Shown piece by piece: positions 1 through 8,378 of a DNA stretch of 64,000 bases. The DNA is taken from contig CANLZL010000005.1 in the NCBI GenBank assembly GCA_947495575.1, forward strand, positions 168,337 through 232,336. Reading direction: 5' to 3'. The notes beneath the pieces were generated by a model. The model worked only from the letters and a program-made list of their open reading frames with translations. It was not told where the DNA came from and made no database searches. Both the position numbers and the translations under genes were made by a program. This DNA is from an uncultured Nioella sp. (lineage in GTDB: Bacteria; Pseudomonadota; Alphaproteobacteria; Rhodobacterales; Rhodobacteraceae). How positions within the stretch are numbered: position 1 is the stretch's first letter; each line of letters begins with the position of its first letter.

Positions 1-206
1 GAAAAACCGAGAACGGTTTATTCAAAGTCGTTTGAGGATGCCGATGACAGCTTTCCGCGGACCTGGGGGGCCTCCTGTTGGCCCTGGCCATAATATCGCC
101 CGCTTCTGGCGTTAAACACAAGTGCAAAGCACATTTGTAAATCAAGCATTATTACGCCCGCCCTACTGAACAAAAAAACACCTGGCTGGGCGCATCGGAG
201 CAGAAC
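1..206. other. Upstream region without a gene
   Basis: I see no convincing coding sequence here. The 3' half is AT-rich and should hold the promoter of the Hint-domain gene. A small dyad GTGC-AAA-GCAC lies at 122-132. GGAG at 196-199 is a plausible ribosome binding site for the ATG at 207. I could not pick a clear -35/-10 pair. Confidence 0.5.
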
Positions 207-1196
207 ATGGCCACCCTGACTGTAACATCAGATAACACAACAGTTGTGTTGGGCGACGGGGACACCGTTAAGGTAGAGATCCCCGGCGGCGGTGATGTGC
301 GCATTGAAGCGGACCCAACGGATGGTGTTGATAAGATCAAGATCGACTTTAAGGGCGATGATCATTCCGACAAGGTGACCATCGACCTGAGCACATTCAG
401 CGAAGATGACCTTCATATCGACATCAAGAATTACGACCCTTCAGACATCATCGCCTTAGAGGGGGTCGTGACCACATGGGTCGATCCCGATGACCCGGAT
501 GAATACAGCTTCACCTACATAGGCTCGGATGGTGAAACTTATACAGGGTTCGTGCATGCCAAAGATCAGGGCGAAAAAGATTTCACGGATCCAAATGAAC
601 CGATTGAAATTGTCTGTTTTGGCGATGGCACCCTCATCGCAACGCCGAATGGCGAATGTGCTATCGAATCCCTTGTTGAGGGTGATCTGGTGCTGACCCA
701 GGATCACGGCCCGCAACCCATTCGCTGGATCGGGCGCCGCCATTTGACCAAATACGATTTGCAGGCAAACCCAGATCTCGCGCCCATCCTTGTCACAACC
801 GGCGCATTGGGAACTGGCGTGCCCAGCCGAGACCTTATTCTTTCCCCCCAGCATCGGGTTCTTTTGACGGGCTGGCAGGCGGAGCTCTTGTTTGGTGAGG
901 TCGAAGTTTTGGTTCCGATCAAGGCGCTGGTGAATGATCTGTCGATCTGCCGGTTTTTCCCGAAAGACGGTGTCACCTATATTCATATTCTCTTTGAGGA
1001 GCATGAAATCATTTCGGCCAATGGCACTTTAGCCGAAAGCTTGTTTCCGGGACCTGTCGCTAGAGTGGCCCTCGGCTCGGGCGGTTTTGAAGAGGCCGAA
1101 CACCTGTTTCCAAGCCTGATTACAGCGAGCGGCGGTCAGAGCATACTTGCCCGAGTGGCGCTGAAACCTTTTGAAGCCAGCGCTTTGATCGGATAA
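207..1196 (+). CDS. Hint_2-domain protein (Hedgehog/intein-like) with acidic N-terminal region
   Basis: A 329-residue protein. Residues about 1-130 are rich in Asp, Gly and Thr, as in extracellular beta-rich or calcium-binding regions. From Cys137 (CFGDGTLIATPNG) it matches the Hint_2 module common in Rhodobacteraceae: the presumed nucleophilic Cys137, then SLVEGDLVLTQD (about 155-166), SPQHRVLL with His216, and the C-terminal EEHEIISANG block near 264-273. Hint modules are known for self-cleavage or acyl transfer in inteins and Hedgehog proteins; the job of the bacterial Hint_2 group is unclear. There is no N-terminal signal peptide, so export would need a type I-like route (inference). GGAG precedes the ATG. 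It stands alone, 73 bases before the DUF202 gene. Confidence 0.85.
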   Translation: MATLTVTSDNTTVVLGDGDTVKVEIPGGGDVRIEADPTDGVDKIKIDFKGDDHSDKVTIDLSTFSEDDLHIDIKNYDPSDIIALEGVVTTWVDPDDPDEYSFTYIGSDGETYTGFVHAKDQGEKDFTDPNEPIEIVCFGDGTLIATPNGECAIESLVEGDLVLTQDHGPQPIRWIGRRHLTKYDLQANPDLAPILVTTGALGTGVPSRDLILSPQHRVLLTGWQAELLFGEVEVLVPIKALVNDLSICRFFPKDGVTYIHILFEEHEIISANGTLAESLFPGPVARVALGSGGFEEAEHLFPSLITASGGQSILARVALKPFEASALIG

Positions 1197-1269
1197 TTGG
1201 GCTAACAATGGCCCGGAGCCTTAGAGAATCGAATTGTAGCGGTGAATCCTGCTCTGCTAGGGTCATCTC

Positions 1270-1632
1270 ATGAACGATCATGATGAGATGGCCGAACAAC
1301 GCACCAATTGGGCAGAAGATCGCACCATCCTTGCCAATGAGCGCACGTTCTCATCTTGGATGGGAACCGGCCTTGGTGCGATCGGTGTCGCCATCGGTCT
1401 AAAGGCCGTTTTCGGAGCATTTGATCCGACTTGGCTGGCCAAGTTGGTGGCGACAGTGTTCCTTGTCACCGCGATTTTGATTTTCTGGTCCGCCCGCGCA
1501 AGCGCATTGAAAACGCTAAAGCGGCTCAGCGACACGGACGCCAACCCGCAGCCAACCAAGAATTACACGCGTTTGACTGCAATCATGTCTATCGCAACAG
1601 TCGGCACAGGCATCATATTGTGGTTGCTTTAA
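1270..1632 (+). CDS. DUF202 (YidH-like) inner membrane protein
   Basis: A 120-residue protein with the DUF202 layout: a polar N-terminus with the conserved RTNWAEDRTILANERTFSSW stretch, then three hydrophobic segments (about residues 35-58, 60-82 and 100-120). The family is small inner-membrane proteins of unknown function; a relative is fused to fungal vacuolar transporter chaperones. It ends about 75 bases before dnaX on the same strand, so co-transcription is possible but not shown. No ribosome binding site stands out; the ATG gives the usual family start. Family assignment is firm; function is unknown. Confidence 0.85.
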   Translation: MNDHDEMAEQRTNWAEDRTILANERTFSSWMGTGLGAIGVAIGLKAVFGAFDPTWLAKLVATVFLVTAILIFWSARASALKTLKRLSDTDANPQPTKNYTRLTAIMSIATVGTGIILWLL

Positions 1633-1707
1633 CAAGGCTTCTGCGCGGTTTCCCCCGCCGCGAAAACCCACTACGCTGTGCTCCGAACGAATAAGGTGCA
1701 AGCGTTA

Positions 1708-3465
1708 ATGTCCACATCTACCGACACCGGCTACCAGGTTCTGGCCCGCAAATACCGCCCGGCCAGTTTTGCCGACCTCATCGGTCAAGAGGCTATGGTA
1801 AGGACGCTGAAAAACGCTTTCGAGGCAGATCGGATTGCGCAAGCCTTTATTCTGACGGGCATTCGCGGCACCGGTAAGACCACAACAGCGCGGATCGTCG
1901 CCAAGGGCCTGAACTGCACTGGCCCCGATGGCGAGGGTGGCCCAACGACTGAACCCTGCGGCACCTGCGACCACTGCGTCGCCATCGCAGAAGGACGCCA
2001 CGTCGATGTGATCGAAATGGACGCCGCCAGCAATACCGGCGTTGGCGACATTCGCGAAATCATTGATTCCGTGCACTACCGCGCGGCCTCGGCCCGGTAC
2101 AAAGTCTACATCATCGACGAAGTTCACATGCTATCGAACTCGGCCTTCAACGCTCTGTTGAAAACGCTTGAGGAACCGCCCGCGCATGTAAAATTCATCT
2201 TCGCCACAACAGAAATCCGCAAAGTTCCGGTCACAGTGTTGAGCCGTTGCCAACGCTTTGATTTGCGTCGGATCGAACCGGAAGTGATGATCGCGCATCT
2301 GGGCAAAATTGCGGAACTGGAAAGCGCTCAGATCAATGAGGATGCACTGGCGCTGATCACTCGCGCCGCCGAAGGTTCCGTCCGTGACGCGATGAGCCTG
2401 ATGGATCAGGCCATTTCGCATGGCGCCGGTGAAACCACAGCCGATCAGGTCCGCGCGATGCTTGGTTTGGCCGACCGTGGCCGTGTCATGGACCTGTTTG
2501 ACAAGATTATGTCCGGCGAGGCCGCAGGTGCATTGGATGAGTTGTCGTCACAATATGCTGATGGTGCTGATCCCATGGCCGTTCTGCGCGATCTGGCCGA
2601 GGTCACCCATTGGCTCAGCGTGATCAACATCACGCCCGACGCGGCCAATGATCCCACGATCAGCCCCGATGAACGCACCCGTGGCCAAGCATTGGCCGCG
2701 AAACTGTCGATGCGGGTACTGGCCCGCACCTGGCAGATGTTGCTGAAGGCCATCGAAGAGGTTTCATTGGCCCCTAACGCCATGATGGCTGCCGAAATGG
2801 CGATCATTCGGCTGACCCATGTGGCTGACCTGCCGCCGCCCGCTGATCTTGTCCGCAAGTTGAAAGATGCGCCCCCTTCCGGCACTGCACCGCCCCCTCC
2901 CCCATCCGGGAGTGGATCAGCGTCGGGCGGCGGGCCATCGGCCTCAACCGGCGGCCCAAGGGCGTCGGTACCACGCGGGTCCGGCGGGGGCGCTGCAACA
3001 GCATTGGCTGCTGCCCCCGAAACGGCACTGGCGCATTACCAAACATTTGAAAGTATCGTTGCGCTGATCGAATCAAATCGCGACATCAAATTGCTTGTGG
3101 AAGTTAAGACGGGCGTTCGGCTGGTCTCTTACAGTCCGGGGCGCATCACGTTTCAACCCACGGACCGCGCACCAAACGATCTTGCCCCGCGTCTGGCACA
3201 AAGCCTGAAAAACTGGACCGGCGTCAGGTGGGCCGTGACTCTGGCCAATGAAGGTGGTGGCGAAACCATCGAAGAACAGGCGAATGCCAAGGCAAATGCG
3301 CTGAAGGCCGAAGCCCTGAAGCACCCGATGATGCAAGCGGTTCTGGCGGCATTTCCGACTGCAACGATTTCCGAGATACGCAGCCGCGAAGAATTGGCCG
3401 CCGAGGCCGAGTTGGAGGCGCTGCCTGAAGTTGACGACGAATGGGATCCGTTCGAAGACGATTGA
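1708..3465 (+). CDS. dnaX: DNA polymerase III subunits gamma/tau
   Basis: Clamp-loader ATPase of the replicative polymerase, 585 residues. It shows Walker A GIRGTGKT (51-58), the zinc module with Cys70, Cys84, Cys87 and Cys90, Walker B DEVH (137-140) and the SRC arginine-finger motif (179-181). A Pro/Gly/Ser-rich linker near residues 390-440 leads to a tau-type C-terminal domain with an acidic end. I chose ATG 1708 because AAGGTG sits just upstream and the protein then opens directly into the conserved VLARKYRP region; an in-frame GTG at 1678 would add ten residues. No A-run slippery site for a gamma frameshift was seen. It leads the conserved dnaX-ybaB-recR order. Confidence 0.97.
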   Translation: MSTSTDTGYQVLARKYRPASFADLIGQEAMVRTLKNAFEADRIAQAFILTGIRGTGKTTTARIVAKGLNCTGPDGEGGPTTEPCGTCDHCVAIAEGRHVDVIEMDAASNTGVGDIREIIDSVHYRAASARYKVYIIDEVHMLSNSAFNALLKTLEEPPAHVKFIFATTEIRKVPVTVLSRCQRFDLRRIEPEVMIAHLGKIAELESAQINEDALALITRAAEGSVRDAMSLMDQAISHGAGETTADQVRAMLGLADRGRVMDLFDKIMSGEAAGALDELSSQYADGADPMAVLRDLAEVTHWLSVINITPDAANDPTISPDERTRGQALAAKLSMRVLARTWQMLLKAIEEVSLAPNAMMAAEMAIIRLTHVADLPPPADLVRKLKDAPPSGTAPPPPPSGSGSASGGGPSASTGGPRASVPRGSGGGAATALAAAPETALAHYQTFESIVALIESNRDIKLLVEVKTGVRLVSYSPGRITFQPTDRAPNDLAPRLAQSLKNWTGVRWAVTLANEGGGETIEEQANAKANALKAEALKHPMMQAVLAAFPTATISEIRSREELAAEAELEALPEVDDEWDPFEDD

Positions 3466-3548
3466 ACGCGGACGCCTTGTTTGTTGAGAATTGCGCCCGT
3501 ATCTAGTGGCTGAACAGATAAGTTATGACCCCCAAAAGGAGGGATGAG

Positions 3549-3893
3549 ATGCTGAAAGGTTTGGGCCAGCTTGGCGATATGGCCAAGATTATGAAACAGG
3601 CACAGGAGATGCAGGGCAAAATGGCCGAGATGCAGGAAGCATTGGCGACCATGACCGTTGAGGGCGAATCCGGCGCGGGGCTGGTGCGCGCCACGGCCAC
3701 CTGCAAGGGCGAACTGACGGGTCTCAACATTGACCCGACCATCTTTGACCCGAATGAAAAAGATGTGGTTGAAGATCTGATTTTGGCTGCCATCAAGGAT
3801 GCGCAATCAAAAGCAGCCGAAAAATCGCAAAGCGAAATGGCAAAACTGACCGAAGGGCTGAACCTGCCTGCCGGAATGAACCTGCCCTTCTGA
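3549..3893 (+). CDS. ybaB: YbaB/EbfC nucleoid-associated protein
   Basis: A 114-residue member of the YbaB/EbfC family, small dimeric DNA-binding proteins that coat the nucleoid and are nearly always encoded between dnaX and recR. Visible features are the Met/Gln-rich N-terminal helix ([17 protein letters not shown]), the central beta block containing [20 protein letters not shown], and the conserved end with [17 protein letters not shown]. The start at 3549 is supported by a strong AAAAGGAGGG ribosome binding site. It stops two bases before the TTG of recR, which suggests translational coupling. Confidence 0.95.
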   Translation: MLKGLGQLGDMAKIMKQAQEMQGKMAEMQEALATMTVEGESGAGLVRATATCKGELTGLNIDPTIFDPNEKDVVEDLILAAIKDAQSKAAEKSQSEMAKLTEGLNLPAGMNLPF

Positions 3894-3895
3894 TC

Positions 3896-4495
3896 TTGTC
3901 AGACAGCACCGCCGATATCGAGGCCCTGATTGAAATCATGGCCAAACTGCCGGGGCTGGGCCCCCGCTCGGCGCGACGCGCGGTGCTTCATCTGATCAAG
4001 AAACGCGCGCCGCTGATGACGCCATTGGCCGACGTCATGACACATGTCGCTGCCACGGCGCGAGAATGCCTGAATTGTGGCAATATCGGCACGACCGATA
4101 TCTGCGATATTTGCAGCAGCGAAAAACGCGCAAATGGCCAGATCTGCGTGGTAGAGGATGTGGCTGACCTTTGGGCGATGGAGCGCGGACAGGTCTTTTC
4201 CGGGCGTTACCACGTCTTGGGCGGCACCCTTTCTGCGCTTGATGCCGTCGGCCCGGAAGACCTGCGTATTCCGCGCCTTTTGGCACGGGTATCAGAGGAC
4301 GGAATCAGTGAAGTGATCCTGGCTTTGAATGCCACCGTCGATGGCCAGACCACCGCCCATTACATTGCAGGTGAATTGCACGGGCGCGGCGTCACCGTAA
4401 CCTCTTTGGCACAAGGCGTTCCGGTGGGCGGCGAGCTGGACTATCTTGACGACGGCACGATCTCTGCCGCGTTGCGCGCCCGGAAATCCTTTTGA
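3896..4495 (+). CDS. recR: Recombination mediator RecR
   Basis: RecFOR-pathway protein, 199 residues, that helps load RecA at gaps. It has the N-terminal helix-hairpin-helix ([17 protein letters not shown]), a four-cysteine zinc finger (Cys58, Cys61, Cys70, Cys73 in CLNCG...CDIC), the Toprim domain starting at [10 protein letters not shown], and the C-terminal [14 protein letters not shown] motif. The start is a TTG only two bases after the ybaB stop with no visible ribosome binding site, so it probably depends on re-initiation. The alternative ATG at 3938 would remove the conserved DIEALIE segment. Third gene of the dnaX cluster. Confidence 0.95.
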   Translation: MSDSTADIEALIEIMAKLPGLGPRSARRAVLHLIKKRAPLMTPLADVMTHVAATARECLNCGNIGTTDICDICSSEKRANGQICVVEDVADLWAMERGQVFSGRYHVLGGTLSALDAVGPEDLRIPRLLARVSEDGISEVILALNATVDGQTTAHYIAGELHGRGVTVTSLAQGVPVGGELDYLDDGTISAALRARKSF

Positions 4496-4498
4496 TCC

Positions 4499-4661
4499 TA
4501 ATCCAATTGCGCCGCTGACGCGGCAAGACTTCTGGCACTACGTGCAGGGTCGGCGCCTTTGATGATTGCTGCGTTCCGGTCTGAAGGACCTTGCCCGCCG
4601 AAAGATTTGACACGTCCGGCGGGAATATTTCGATCAGGAAACACTCACCTGGAGAAAGGTC
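4499..4661. ncRNA. Hairpin-rich gap after recR, candidate structured RNA
   Basis: The gap between the convergent recR and RNase T2 genes contains five successive dyads: GCCGC-TGAC-GCGGC (4511-4524), GCAC-TAC-GTGC (4535-4545), GGTC-TGAAG-GACC (4578-4590), CCCGCCG...CGGCGGG (4594-4623) and CAGG...CCTG (4635-4651). AAGAC (4525-4529) could also pair with GTCTT (4659-4663) to close the whole block. None has a U-tract. This is more pairing than a simple bidirectional terminator needs. Strand and function are unknown, and I do not recognise the family. Confidence 0.35.
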
Positions 4662-5294
4662 TTAGCGCAGGGGCGCAAAGAGTGCGTCGGTCAGGGAACA
4701 ATCACGGGACACGTCGCGACCACACTCAATCGGCTCCAATTCACGTGACAGGCAAATGCGCACTTCCTGAATGCGGCGATCGCGGCAGGTGACGGTCATC
4801 ATGTCGTCGCTAAGCTCCGGGTTTTCTTCCAAAAACGCCTCTTCGATCACCTCGGCTGGCACGCGTACCGGTTGTTCCAACTGCCGCAGCAATGCCGGTC
4901 GGTTTACGCGCTCATAGGCCAGACGCGACAAGGTGTAGTAATCATCCGACGATAGGCCCGAACAGGTGCCATGCTTGTTCCATTGGTGCCACGCCAATCC
5001 CGACGACCCCATGATATCGACCATCGCCTCGGTTTCCCGCCGCGAAGGGTTTCGTTCGAGGGTCGGACAATAGCTGGGCCAACCATCGTCATATTGCGGC
5101 CAAAGCCCGTGCAGGGTGAACCCGTACCCTTGCCCATCATCGCATTGGGGTGATCCGCGATCATCGCCTTCAATGGCGCACCATGTTGGTGTCCAGCTCA
5201 GCGACAGGACGTAATAATCGAAATCTCCTGCGGCTTCGCCCTCTGCAAAAGCTGCGCTGGCCAGTGCCAGCCATACCAATCCTGCCCGTATCAT
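4662..5294 (-). CDS. Secreted ribonuclease T2 family protein
   Basis: A 210-residue exported endoribonuclease that should cut RNA through a 2',3'-cyclic phosphate. A signal peptide (MIRAGLVWLALASAAFA) is followed by mature sequence starting near Glu18. Both catalytic segments are intact: CAS I LHGLWPQY with His62, and CAS II WHQWNKHGTC (102-111) with His103, Lys107 and His108. Several cysteines fit the disulfides of the family. Likely role is periplasmic RNA scavenging (known of the family). It converges on recR and is transcribed alone. Confidence 0.92.
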   Translation of the reverse strand: MIRAGLVWLALASAAFAEGEAAGDFDYYVLSLSWTPTWCAIEGDDRGSPQCDDGQGYGFTLHGLWPQYDDGWPSYCPTLERNPSRRETEAMVDIMGSSGLAWHQWNKHGTCSGLSSDDYYTLSRLAYERVNRPALLRQLEQPVRVPAEVIEEAFLEENPELSDDMMTVTCRDRRIQEVRICLSRELEPIECGRDVSRDCSLTDALFAPLR

Positions 5295-5429
5295 TTGCCC
5301 TTCCCCTTTTGGCCTTATCCCCTTATATAGCGCTCAACCTCCCTTACAATGAGGATACGCCGCGGCCCCGACCCGGCGAGCCGATTTCCGGCGCCGAGGG
5401 AGATATGCTTTGTCGAAGGAGCCTTAGAC

Positions 5430-6188
5430 ATGAACAAACCGATCATGGCCAAAGCCACCGCCGTCTGGTTGGTCGATAACACCACGCTCAGCTTCAAGCA
5501 GATCGGTGATTTCTGTGGTCTGCACGAACTGGAAGTTCAGGGTATCGCGGACGGTGACGTCGCGGCCGGCGTGAAAGGGTTCGACCCGATTGCAAACAAT
5601 CAGCTGACCCAGGAAGAAATCGACGCCGCCGAAAAGAACAAGGCTTACAAGCTGAAGCTCAAGTTCAATCCGGCCGCCGTTGGCGAAGAAAAGCGTCGAG
5701 GCCCGCGTTATACGCCGCTCTCCAAGCGTCAGGACCGTCCGAACTCGATCCTGTGGCTGGTGAAATTCCATCCAGAACTGACGGATGGCCAGATTGCCAA
5801 ACTGGTGGGCACCACCAAACCGACGATCCAGTCGATCCGTGAGCGCACCCATTGGAATATCTCGAACATGCAGCCGATTGACCCAGTGGCCCTTGGCCTC
5901 TGCAAACAATCCGAGCTGGATGCCGTGGTACAAAAGGCCGCCGCGAAAATCGCCCGCGAAGGTGGCGGCATGACCGATGACGAACGTCGCAAGTTGGTTT
6001 CGACCGAGACATCGCTTGGCATGGAAGCCGAACCCAAGATTCCGACCTCCATTTCCGGGCTTGAAACCTTCTCTCTCTCCGAAACACCCGAAGAGGAGAA
6101 GGAAGAAGAAAAATCCGTGGCCGATGCTGATAGTTTCTTCAATCTGCCATCCGGTTCGGATGATGAGGATGATGACGATCAATCCTGA
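5430..6188 (+). CDS. trcR: DUF1013 cell-cycle transcriptional regulator TrcR
   Basis: A 252-residue alphaproteobacterial DUF1013 protein, named TrcR after a cell-cycle-regulated DNA-binding protein. The conserved N-terminal part runs from KATAVWLVDNTTLSFKQIGD through FCGLHELEVQGIADGDVA (an HTH-like segment) to LKLKFNP. A second HTH-like segment, LTDGQIAKLVGTTKPTIQSI, lies near residues 120-140. The C-terminus is low-complexity and strongly acidic (EEEKEEEK, then a run of Asp). ATG 5430 has GAAGGA upstream and gives the usual family start. A strong intrinsic terminator follows, so it is monocistronic. Confidence 0.88.
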   Translation: MNKPIMAKATAVWLVDNTTLSFKQIGDFCGLHELEVQGIADGDVAAGVKGFDPIANNQLTQEEIDAAEKNKAYKLKLKFNPAAVGEEKRRGPRYTPLSKRQDRPNSILWLVKFHPELTDGQIAKLVGTTKPTIQSIRERTHWNISNMQPIDPVALGLCKQSELDAVVQKAAAKIAREGGGMTDDERRKLVSTETSLGMEAEPKIPTSISGLETFSLSETPEEEKEEEKSVADADSFFNLPSGSDDEDDDDQS

Positions 6189-6218
6189 TCATCGATAAAC
6201 CAAAGAAATGAGGCCCTC

Positions 6219-6249
6219 CCCCGGCAGCCCCGCTGCCGGGGTTTTTCTT
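6219..6249 (+). terminator. Intrinsic terminator of trcR
   Basis: A perfect nine-base stem CCCCGGCAG / CTGCCGGGG (6219-6227 and 6233-6241) with loop CCCCG is followed by TTTTTCTTT. It begins 30 bases after the trcR stop codon. Confidence 0.92.
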
Positions 6250-6305
6250 TGCCCAAACGACAATGGCCGTTAAACTTTGATCATTGATTGATGGAGGTTT
6301 TTTTG

Positions 6306-6884
6306 ATGGCGCGAATTTTGTCGGTTTTGTTTTTTGTTTTCCTGGCGGCCCCGGTGGTTGCGGATGATATTTTCTGCGAACAGCCCTGGTTTACCCGCAA
6401 TCTTATCTTTGACCGTGCAGGACATTGCTTCGATTCCGCTCTTGGTATGGCGCTATTTGACAATTCTGATTGTACGCCGGGTCAGTTGGATATGCCCGAA
6501 CGTGATCAGGCTGCCGTGGCCATGATCCGTGAATTGGAACAGGTGCAAGCCTGTTCAATTGATACATCGCGGACCACGTTGGAGCATCTTTCATCGTTCG
6601 AGTACCTGCGCCAGATGGATGTAATCCCGATACCAGTTGAACATGAAAGCGGCTGCATCGGATATCTGGGAGAGGCGCTTTCACTCCGTACGGGCCCCAG
6701 CAACAGCGCGCTTCATTTGGATGCCACCATTCAAACGGGCATGGATATCCTTTTTGGACACCTCGCCGAAGGGGATTGGGATTTTGTCACAGTCTACTCT
6801 GATAATTGGGAGACCGGCCCGCTGGCTCATGGTTGGACGCGCATTGGCGGCCACCCCCCGGAATGCCGCCAATATGCGGGTTAA
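6306..6884 (+). CDS. Exported DUF4453-type protein
   Basis: A 192-residue protein with an N-terminal signal peptide (MARILSVLFFVFLAAPVVA). The segment WFTRNLIFDRAGHCFDSALG (about 31-50) resembles the end of YARHG/DUF4453 domains found in Rhodobacteraceae. The C-terminal half contains an SH3-like region (LSLRTGPSNS...VTVYSDNWETG), and five cysteines follow the signal peptide. GGAGG at 6293-6297 is well spaced from ATG 6306, so I prefer it to the ATG at 6291. Function is unknown; a periplasmic or surface role follows from export. Its stop overlaps the marR stop by four bases. Confidence 0.72.
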   Translation: MARILSVLFFVFLAAPVVADDIFCEQPWFTRNLIFDRAGHCFDSALGMALFDNSDCTPGQLDMPERDQAAVAMIRELEQVQACSIDTSRTTLEHLSSFEYLRQMDVIPIPVEHESGCIGYLGEALSLRTGPSNSALHLDATIQTGMDILFGHLAEGDWDFVTVYSDNWETGPLAHGWTRIGGHPPECRQYAG

Positions 6885-7342
6885 CCCTCGGGGTTCTGTT
6901 TTGACATTTCTGCATTGAGCGCGCTCAGCACCTTGTAAAATGCAGCGATTTCCTCCTCCGAGAATTGTTCGGAGAAGGATGCAATCGTTGCGCTTTCCCG
7001 TTTGCGGATCGCATGAATGATCGCCCTGCTTTCGGGTGTCAGCCCATAGAATTTGGACGTCCGGTGGTTTGGGTTTTCTTCTGTTTTGACCAATCCGCTG
7101 GCCAGAAGCTCTTTCAACTCGCGGCCAACGAATTGTCTGGTCACGTCCATTTTCTTGGTAATCTCAGGCGCCGTCGCCGGCCCTAAGGCCAAAAGCACCT
7201 CAAGGATAGCGCGCTGCCCGACACTAACGCCGGTGCCTGTCAGATCAGCCTCGACCCGCGCGGTGATGTTGCGCAGCAACGGCCGCGTCATCTGGATGCC
7301 AGCATAAAGTTTTTCAGGTGGTGAAAGGTCATCGTCGGACAT
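6881..7342 (-). CDS. MarR family transcriptional regulator
   Basis: A 153-residue winged-helix regulator. The HTH region VSVGQRAILEVLLALGPATAPEITKKMDVTRQFVGRELKELLASGLV is followed by the wing PNHRTSKFYGLTP and a C-terminal dimerisation helix. MarR proteins usually repress their own and divergent genes and release DNA on binding small phenolic ligands. I chose ATG 7342 (MSDDDLS); an in-frame GTG at 7378 is possible. It diverges from the DUF1992 gene, and a perfect 15-base palindrome between them is the likely operator. Confidence 0.9.
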   Translation of the reverse strand: MSDDDLSPPEKLYAGIQMTRPLLRNITARVEADLTGTGVSVGQRAILEVLLALGPATAPEITKKMDVTRQFVGRELKELLASGLVKTEENPNHRTSKFYGLTPESRAIIHAIRKRESATIASFSEQFSEEEIAAFYKVLSALNAEMSKQNPEG

Positions 7343-7389
7343 GGGTCTGTGATGCCACGGAGGCTGAACCCTGTCCACAACCGCAATAC

Positions 7390-7404
7390 GTCAACTGAGT
7401 TGAC
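7390..7404. promoter_or_regulatory. Palindromic operator between marR and the DUF1992 gene
   Basis: GTCAACT-G-AGTTGAC is a perfect 15-base inverted repeat. TTGACA at 7400-7405 could be a -35 box for the rightward gene, and the mirror half gives TTGACG for marR. A dimer bound here would block both promoters. That MarR is the binder is inferred from position. Confidence 0.6.
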
Positions 7405-7457
7405 AGTTTGACCCAGGCGTGATAGTTGGAACCATGTCAAAGTGAAAGGAACTTTGC

Positions 7458-7778
7458 GTGAAATGGGGTAGCCTGGCCGAACACCAGATCCAAAAGGCCC
7501 AGGCAACAGGGCAATTGGACAACCTGAAGGGGGCGGGAAAGCCGCTAAATGCGCGGTCTGGGAATGACTCGGATGCCGCAGGTTTGCGCATTATGGCTGA
7601 GGCAGGCGTGTTGCCACGTGAATTCGAACTGAAAAAGGCCGTGGATGCACAGTTGGATATTCTGAAATCTACCCACGATCCCGCCGCACGCAAAGCTGAA
7701 ATGGCCAAACTTGCCGACCTGCAATTGCGCTTGTCGATTGAGCAAGAAGCCCGCAGGAAATTCTACCGGACAAGTTGA
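7458..7778 (+). CDS. DUF1992 (DnaJ-homologue C28-like) protein
   Basis: A 106-residue protein with the DUF1992 signature: LAEHQIQKAQATGQLDNLKG followed by AGKPL, then a charged helical C-terminus. The same domain occurs in eukaryotic DNAJC28, and its biochemical role is unknown. Codon usage matches its neighbours. It diverges from marR across the 15-base palindrome and may belong to that regulator's circuit. The start ATG at 7458 agrees with family length; the upstream AAAGGAAC serves as ribosome binding site. Confidence 0.85.
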   Translation: MKWGSLAEHQIQKAQATGQLDNLKGAGKPLNARSGNDSDAAGLRIMAEAGVLPREFELKKAVDAQLDILKSTHDPAARKAEMAKLADLQLRLSIEQEARRKFYRTS

Positions 7779-7808
7779 TATCAATCCCCACGCATTGCGC
7801 CCAAGTCG

Positions 7809-8309
7809 TCAATGCGTTGGTTCGACCTCTTTTGGTTCGATCGCTTGCTGACCTTCTCGCGTTTTCCATTTCGCGTGAAACAAGTCGCAAAACGCATCGT
7901 CATAGCCGCGCGGAAATATGTGCTTTTTAATGAAATCACGATCATCGAACAGCAGCGCGGCCTGATTTGATATCTCTCGGTCGACATCTGCGTTCGTTAT
8001 TAGATCACTCTTTTGCGCGATCCACATATTGTAGGGAACGTTCAACTTGATGAAATAGATGCACATCTTTTTCACTTCCAACGTCGTCAATCCGTCATGC
8101 AGATGGTTTTCGGCCTCGAGCCTCTGCAGCTCCTCATCGGCCAAAACGGCAAGGTTGTAGTCGCGCCAGTCACTTTGCGCGCTGCGCGTCACCGAATTTC
8201 GTTCAGATTTCCGGGTCCAGTTAAAGACGAGGATAGCCAGCGCCAGAGTGGCCCCTGCTCCAAGGGCGTTGATGCCAAGGGAAATCCAATCAATGATCGA
8301 CTGCTGCAT
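7809..8309 (-). CDS. Hypothetical membrane-anchored protein
   Basis: A 166-residue protein that I do not recognise. One hydrophobic segment near the N-terminus (about residues 3-29, IIDWISLGINALGAGATLAL onward) is followed by a basic stretch and a long soluble, charged, probably helical domain ending in EPKEVEPTH. The topology suggests a single-pass inner membrane protein with a cytoplasmic domain. ATG 8309 is preceded by AGGAC; an in-frame ATG at 8354 would add 15 residues. It lies 69 bases downstream of the SDR gene on the same strand. Confidence 0.6.
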   Translation of the reverse strand: MQQSIIDWISLGINALGAGATLALAILVFNWTRKSERNSVTRSAQSDWRDYNLAVLADEELQRLEAENHLHDGLTTLEVKKMCIYFIKLNVPYNMWIAQKSDLITNADVDREISNQAALLFDDRDFIKKHIFPRGYDDAFCDLFHAKWKTREGQQAIEPKEVEPTH

Positions 8310-8378
8310 TTGGCCGGTCCTGTTTATATCGCGTGGCGCAATTTGATCGCCCATAAAGACAGGTTGGACAGAGAAAAA

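Noticed and set aside
1708..3465. Programmed frameshift for a separate gamma subunit in dnaX
   Set aside because: No A AAA AAG-type slippery run or following stem-loop was seen.
4568..4600. Minus-strand CAGACCGGAACGCAGCA resembling the SRP RNA tetraloop motif
   Set aside because: The GGAA loop would be closed by a C-C mismatch and the flanking arms do not pair as in 4.5S RNA.
5424..6182. 252-residue open frame antisense to trcR
   Set aside because: Phe/Leu-rich mirror of the real gene, no ribosome binding site.
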